This document shows positions 60,665-64,000 of a stretch of DNA of 64,000 nt, one piece after another; the first letter of the stretch is position 1, and each line of letters opens with the position of its first letter. The position numbers and the translations under genes are program-made. Source of the DNA: Mycolicibacterium moriokaense (GTDB lineage: Bacteria; Actinomycetota; Actinomycetes; Mycobacteriales; Mycobacteriaceae); contig NZ_AP022560.1 in NCBI RefSeq assembly GCF_010726085.1, positions 3,224,001-3,288,000 of the forward strand, given 5' to 3'. The notes below the pieces were generated by a model, which was given only the letters and a program-made list of their open reading frames with translations, had not been told where the DNA came from and made no database searches.

Positions 60665-61822
60665 TCAGTCGAGGCTGAAGTCGATGATGCCGCGGATGAT
60701 CTCGCCGTTCAGCTGATCGCGGTAGCCGTCGTTGATCTCGTCGAGCCGATAGCGGCGGGTGATCATCTCGTCGAGCTGCAACAGTCCCGCTTCGTAGAGG
60801 CGGGCGAAGCGTGCGATGTCGACGCGGGGGTTGCACGACCCCAACACCGTGCCGACGAGGTTCTTGTTCCACAGGATGAACTCCTGCAGGTTGATCGAGA
60901 TCGAGTTCGTGAGTTGCTTCGTCATTCCGGTGAGGACGCACGTCCCGCCCTTGCGCGTCAGCGTCAGCGCCGCTTGGACGTCCTCACCCGCGATCAACGA
61001 CGGCGAGACGATGACGCTGTCGGCCATCACTCCGTGGGTGAGGTCGCGGACGAGGTCGGCGGCCTCCTGGGTGCTCGAAACGCTGTGCGTGGCACCGAAA
61101 CCCAGGGCTGACTTCTGCTTGAACTCCACCGGGTCGACGGCGATGATCTGTGCCGCGCCTTTGATGCGTGCCGCCTGGATGGCCCCGGTGCCGATGCCGC
61201 CGACCCCGACGACCACGACCGTGTCGCCGGTCTTGACGTTGGCGCGGTTCTCCACCGAACCGTAGCCCGTCGGAATGCCGCACGAGAGTAGCGCCATCGG
61301 GAGCAGCGGGAGATGCGACGGGATCTTGACGATCGAATCCGTCGACACCACAGTGTGTTTGGAGAAGGCGCCGACCTTCGACAGGTGACCGAGGTTTCGT
61401 CCGTCGGCCGTGTGATGGCGAAAGGTGCCGTCCGTCGGCATACCGGGGATCATGACCTGCGCACCCATGTCGCAGATGTATTCCATCCCGGAGTTGCACC
61501 ATCTGCATTGGCCGCAGACGGCGACGAAGGTGCTTACGACGTGGTCGCCCGGCGCGAAGGCCGTCACCCCGTCGCCCACTTCGAGCACCACGCCCGCGCC
61601 TTCGTGGCCACCGATCAGCGGGAACATCGATGGCAGACCGAACGACTGCATCACCTCGTTGGACGCGGACATGTCGCCGTTGCGGATGTGCTCGTCGGAG
61701 TGGCACAAGCCCGCGGCGGCCATCTCCACGAGCACTTCACCCGCACGTGGCGGATCGAGCTCGAACTCCTCCACCGACCAGGGCTGACCCATGTCGTGCA
61801 GGATCGCCGCGCGACTTCTCAT
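60665..61822 (-). CDS. NDMA-type zinc alcohol dehydrogenase (mycofactocin-linked family)
   Basis: A 385-residue medium-chain dehydrogenase. Catalytic zinc ligands are C40 (GLCHSDEH) and H73-E74; structural zinc cysteines are C103, C106, C109 and C117. The dinucleotide motif is VVVVGVGGIGTGAIQAARI, and VDPVEFKQKSALGFGATHS is diagnostic of the NDMA-dependent, mycofactocin-associated family whose NAD does not exchange freely. ATG 61822 overlaps the P450 stop by four bases, so the two are coupled. Confidence 0.92.
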   Translation of the reverse strand: MRSRAAILHDMGQPWSVEEFELDPPRAGEVLVEMAAAGLCHSDEHIRNGDMSASNEVMQSFGLPSMFPLIGGHEGAGVVLEVGDGVTAFAPGDHVVSTFVAVCGQCRWCNSGMEYICDMGAQVMIPGMPTDGTFRHHTADGRNLGHLSKVGAFSKHTVVSTDSIVKIPSHLPLLPMALLSCGIPTGYGSVENRANVKTGDTVVVVGVGGIGTGAIQAARIKGAAQIIAVDPVEFKQKSALGFGATHSVSSTQEAADLVRDLTHGVMADSVIVSPSLIAGEDVQAALTLTRKGGTCVLTGMTKQLTNSISINLQEFILWNKNLVGTVLGSCNPRVDIARFARLYEAGLLQLDEMITRRYRLDEINDGYRDQLNGEIIRGIIDFSLD

Positions 61823-63027
61823 GCGACTTTGCGGAATGTCACGGGCAGGCGGTTGGGTGAACGGAACGGGATGCCAACGATTCTCGTGTCGTCGTCGGCC
61901 ATCAGCTCGAAGTCCGTCAATCGGTCGAAGAGGCTGGTGAGCATCGCCTTCGTCTCGACCCTCGCCAGATGCATGCCGAGGCAACTGTGGATGCCGCCCG
62001 CGAAGGAGATGTGCGCCCGGCGCGGTCGGTGGATGTCGAACACCTCCGCGTTCTCCCAGCGCGTCTCGTCGCGGTTGGCCGACCCCATGCACAGGTTCAC
62101 CTGCGCACCTTCCGGAATGGTGATGCCGTGCATCTCGAAATCGCGGTTGACGACGCGGGCCACCACGACGAGCGGCGTCTCATACCGGATGCCCTCCTCG
62201 ATGGCGGCGGGAATGAGGTCGCGATTCCGTTGGAGCTCTTCGAGCTGGTCCGGATGGGTTAGCAAGAGCTGCAACAGGTTTCCCGAGGACCGGTAGGTGG
62301 TTTCCAGCCCGGCCGGTAGCAGCAGGCGCAGAAACGAGATGATCGCCTCGTCGGAGAGCTTCTCCCCGTCGATCTCCGCCGCGACGAGATCGCCGATGAC
62401 GTCGTCGGTCGGCTTCCTTCGCCGTTGGTCCACTTGTTCCTGGAAATAGGTGCCCAGTTCGGCGGATGCGTTCAGGCCGGCCTCGACGTCCTCGATGATC
62501 GAGATCAGGTCGAACGAGAGCTTCCGGAACATGTCCAGATCGTCCTGCGGAAGGCCGAGCAGGGCTGCGGTGACTCGGGTGGGGAATTCGAACGTCACCG
62601 CCTTGACCAGATCCACCTCGCCGTCGTCCTTGAACGCGTCCACCAGTTGATCGCAGATCGGATCGATCACCTCGGGCTCCCACTGCGCCAGGGCGCTCTG
62701 CTTGAACGCCTTGCTCACGAGGCTGCGGTGGTCGTGATGCTCCTTGCCGTGCATGCCGAGGATCGTCGGCCCGAAGACCAGCTCGATCGTGTTGTGGTAC
62801 ATCTGCGAGCCGAACACCTCGTCCTCACGGAACGCGGTGAACACGCTTTCGAAGTCGAACAACACCCAATGCTCAGCGTCTTTGAGCTCCGGCGGCGTCA
62901 GTTCGCTCTGCAGGAGCGAGCCCCTCCACACGGGGTTGGTTTTCCGCATCTGCGCGAAATACGGGTAGGGATCGTTCACCAGATCGGGGGCGGCGGATTG
63001 GTCGTGCGCGTCGGTGCTCGTGGTCAC
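61819..63027 (-). CDS. Cytochrome P450 (second)
   Basis: A 402-residue P450. The heme loop is FAGGIHSCLGMHLARVETKA with Cys near residue 349. The I-helix reads LLLPAGLETTYRSSG, with Glu in place of the usual acid/Thr neighbour arrangement, and the K-helix has EEGIRYETP. It is the first gene of a P450-dehydrogenase operon, pointing to hydroxylation followed by alcohol oxidation. It is not a close copy of the P450 at 56429. Confidence 0.94.
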   Translation of the reverse strand: MTTSTDAHDQSAAPDLVNDPYPYFAQMRKTNPVWRGSLLQSELTPPELKDAEHWVLFDFESVFTAFREDEVFGSQMYHNTIELVFGPTILGMHGKEHHDHRSLVSKAFKQSALAQWEPEVIDPICDQLVDAFKDDGEVDLVKAVTFEFPTRVTAALLGLPQDDLDMFRKLSFDLISIIEDVEAGLNASAELGTYFQEQVDQRRRKPTDDVIGDLVAAEIDGEKLSDEAIISFLRLLLPAGLETTYRSSGNLLQLLLTHPDQLEELQRNRDLIPAAIEEGIRYETPLVVVARVVNRDFEMHGITIPEGAQVNLCMGSANRDETRWENAEVFDIHRPRRAHISFAGGIHSCLGMHLARVETKAMLTSLFDRLTDFELMADDDTRIVGIPFRSPNRLPVTFRKVA

Positions 63028-63110
63028 GGTTGCCTCCCGGCGGCAGATCTAGTACGTCTGTCGCTCTATCTTTACTATTTTAGTATTCTAGGTCAAGGAA
63101 TGGAGGTGAC

Positions 63111-63467
63111 ATGGAGCGCCGAGCGGTGTGCGCGATCGAGGATCTGCCTCCGGGAACCATGAAATTGGTGCAGGCCGGCAAGTACGGCGTGGGCGTCTAC
63201 AACATCGACGGCACGCTGTACGCGATCGCGAACTACTGCTCGCACGAGGGCGCTCCACTGTGTCTCGGCTACACCAGGGGCACCACCGAATACGACCCTG
63301 AGATGCCCGACCAGATCCGACATGTGCGCGAAGGCCAGATCGCGCGCTGCCCATGGCATCAGTGGGAATTCGATATCACCACAGGGGAGAACCTCGCCGA
63401 CCCGAAGAAGCGAGTGCGCACCTACGAGGTCGACGTCGTCGACGGACAGGTGTATTTGACCGCATGA
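63111..63467 (+). CDS. Rieske [2Fe-2S] protein
   Basis: A 118-residue ferredoxin-like Rieske protein. The cluster ligands are C43-x-H45 in NYCSHEGAPL and C80-x2-H83 in ARCPWHQWEF. It lacks an oxygenase catalytic domain, so it is an electron carrier or a domain partner. The insertion between the two ligand loops (TTEYDPEMPDQIRHV) is longer than in simple ferredoxins. A strong GGAGG precedes the start, and the amidohydrolase gene overlaps its stop by four bases. Confidence 0.9.
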   Translation: MERRAVCAIEDLPPGTMKLVQAGKYGVGVYNIDGTLYAIANYCSHEGAPLCLGYTRGTTEYDPEMPDQIRHVREGQIARCPWHQWEFDITTGENLADPKKRVRTYEVDVVDGQVYLTA

Positions 63468-64000
63468 TCATCGACGTGAACGTCCAACCGCATTTCCGGT
63501 ACAACTCGGAGATTCGGCGGTATCTGGCGGCGCCGCACAAGCTGCGCGCCATCCCCGACGTCGAACAGCAGTGGTACCAAGCGCCTGGCGGCGACTACCG
63601 GCAAGATCTGTACGGCGACGGCTATCCGGGCTCGAACCCGGAGACCGTGGCGCGGCATCTGTTCGACGACAACGGTGTCGACTACGCGATCCTCAACCCG
63701 CTGACGCGCGGCAACATCGCCGACTATCTGCTGAACAGCCGGATCTGCGCCGCGGTCAACGACTGGCTGCTCGACGTCTGGCTCGAACCGGACACGTCGA
63801 ACCGGTTCCTGGGCACCATCCGGGTCAACCCTGAGGACGTCAAGGGTGCGGTCGCCGAGATCGAGCGGTGGGCCGGTCATCCGAAAATGGTGCAGGTCGG
63901 TGTTCCGATGCAGTCGCGCGAGCCGTACGGCAAGCCGATGTTCGAGCCGATCTGGGAAGCCGCCGCCGCACACGGACTGCCGGTGGCCGTGCATATCAAC
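63464..64000 (+). CDS. Amidohydrolase-2 family protein, cut by the window end
   Basis: Only the first 179 residues are present; the frame is still open at 64000. It begins MIIDVNVQPHFRYNSEIRRY and continues with YAILNPLTRGNIADYLLNSR and GLPVAVHIN, consistent with a TIM-barrel metal-dependent hydrolase of the same broad family as the one at 59599. The usual D-x-H metal motif reads DVNVQPH here. It is coupled to the Rieske gene. Confidence 0.8.
   Translation, partial: MIIDVNVQPHFRYNSEIRRYLAAPHKLRAIPDVEQQWYQAPGGDYRQDLYGDGYPGSNPETVARHLFDDNGVDYAILNPLTRGNIADYLLNSRICAAVNDWLLDVWLEPDTSNRFLGTIRVNPEDVKGAVAEIERWAGHPKMVQVGVPMQSREPYGKPMFEPIWEAAAAHGLPVAVHIN

Overview
The window looks like the chromosome of a rapidly growing mycobacterium (Mycolicibacterium type). 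It is GC-rich and gene-dense, with many 1-11 base gene overlaps. Its left half follows the M. tuberculosis order Rv1684-Rv1713 almost gene for gene. The rRNA operon lies directly behind tyrS, as in rapid growers that carry a second rrn operon, and the 16S gene has the short helix-18 form of rapid growers.

Layout. 1-4570: end of an unidentified gene, a Trm112-like protein, an ABC exporter operon with its own TetR regulator, mpg and tyrS. 4571-10381: rrn promoter, leader, 16S, 23S and 5S genes and a strong terminator. 10466-28915: conserved housekeeping block (TPR protein, glycerol-3-phosphate phosphatase, tlyA, nadK, recN, steA, mctB, pyrG, NUDIX, xerD, O-methyltransferase, parA-scpA-scpB-rluB-cmk-der), interrupted only by a TetR/VOC gene pair. 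28994-29910: TSUP permease and tRNA-Pro(GGG).

29869-39742 is a 9.9-kb integrated element in the 3' end of the tRNA-Pro gene, bounded by identical 45-bp att repeats. It has a tyrosine integrase, an excisionase-like gene, a run of small overlapping phage-like genes, a winged-helix replication-initiator-like gene with iteron-like repeats inside it, a DUF5131 / three-Cys-motif-partner gene pair, and a second tyrosine recombinase with a small partner gene. No capsid, tail, terminase or conjugation genes were recognised, so it resembles a phage satellite or a reduced prophage. Just outside attR are an IS481-family element, further fragments of the tRNA 3' end, and a HEAAH-motif gene split by an IS256-family element.

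43250-54762 is envelope-related: a DUF2510 protein, a secreted M15-like protein, an acyltransferase, two MmpL transporters (one with MmpS), a cutinase and small secreted proteins. 54939-64000 is a catabolic cluster: a TetR regulator with a perfect palindromic operator, a mycofactocin-type SDR, two P450s, an acyl-CoA ligase, two amidohydrolase-family proteins, an NDMA-type alcohol dehydrogenase and a Rieske protein. This set suggests oxidation of a hydrophobic substrate followed by CoA activation. Three copies of a palindromic intergenic repeat occur, one behind der and two flanking a small secreted-protein gene.
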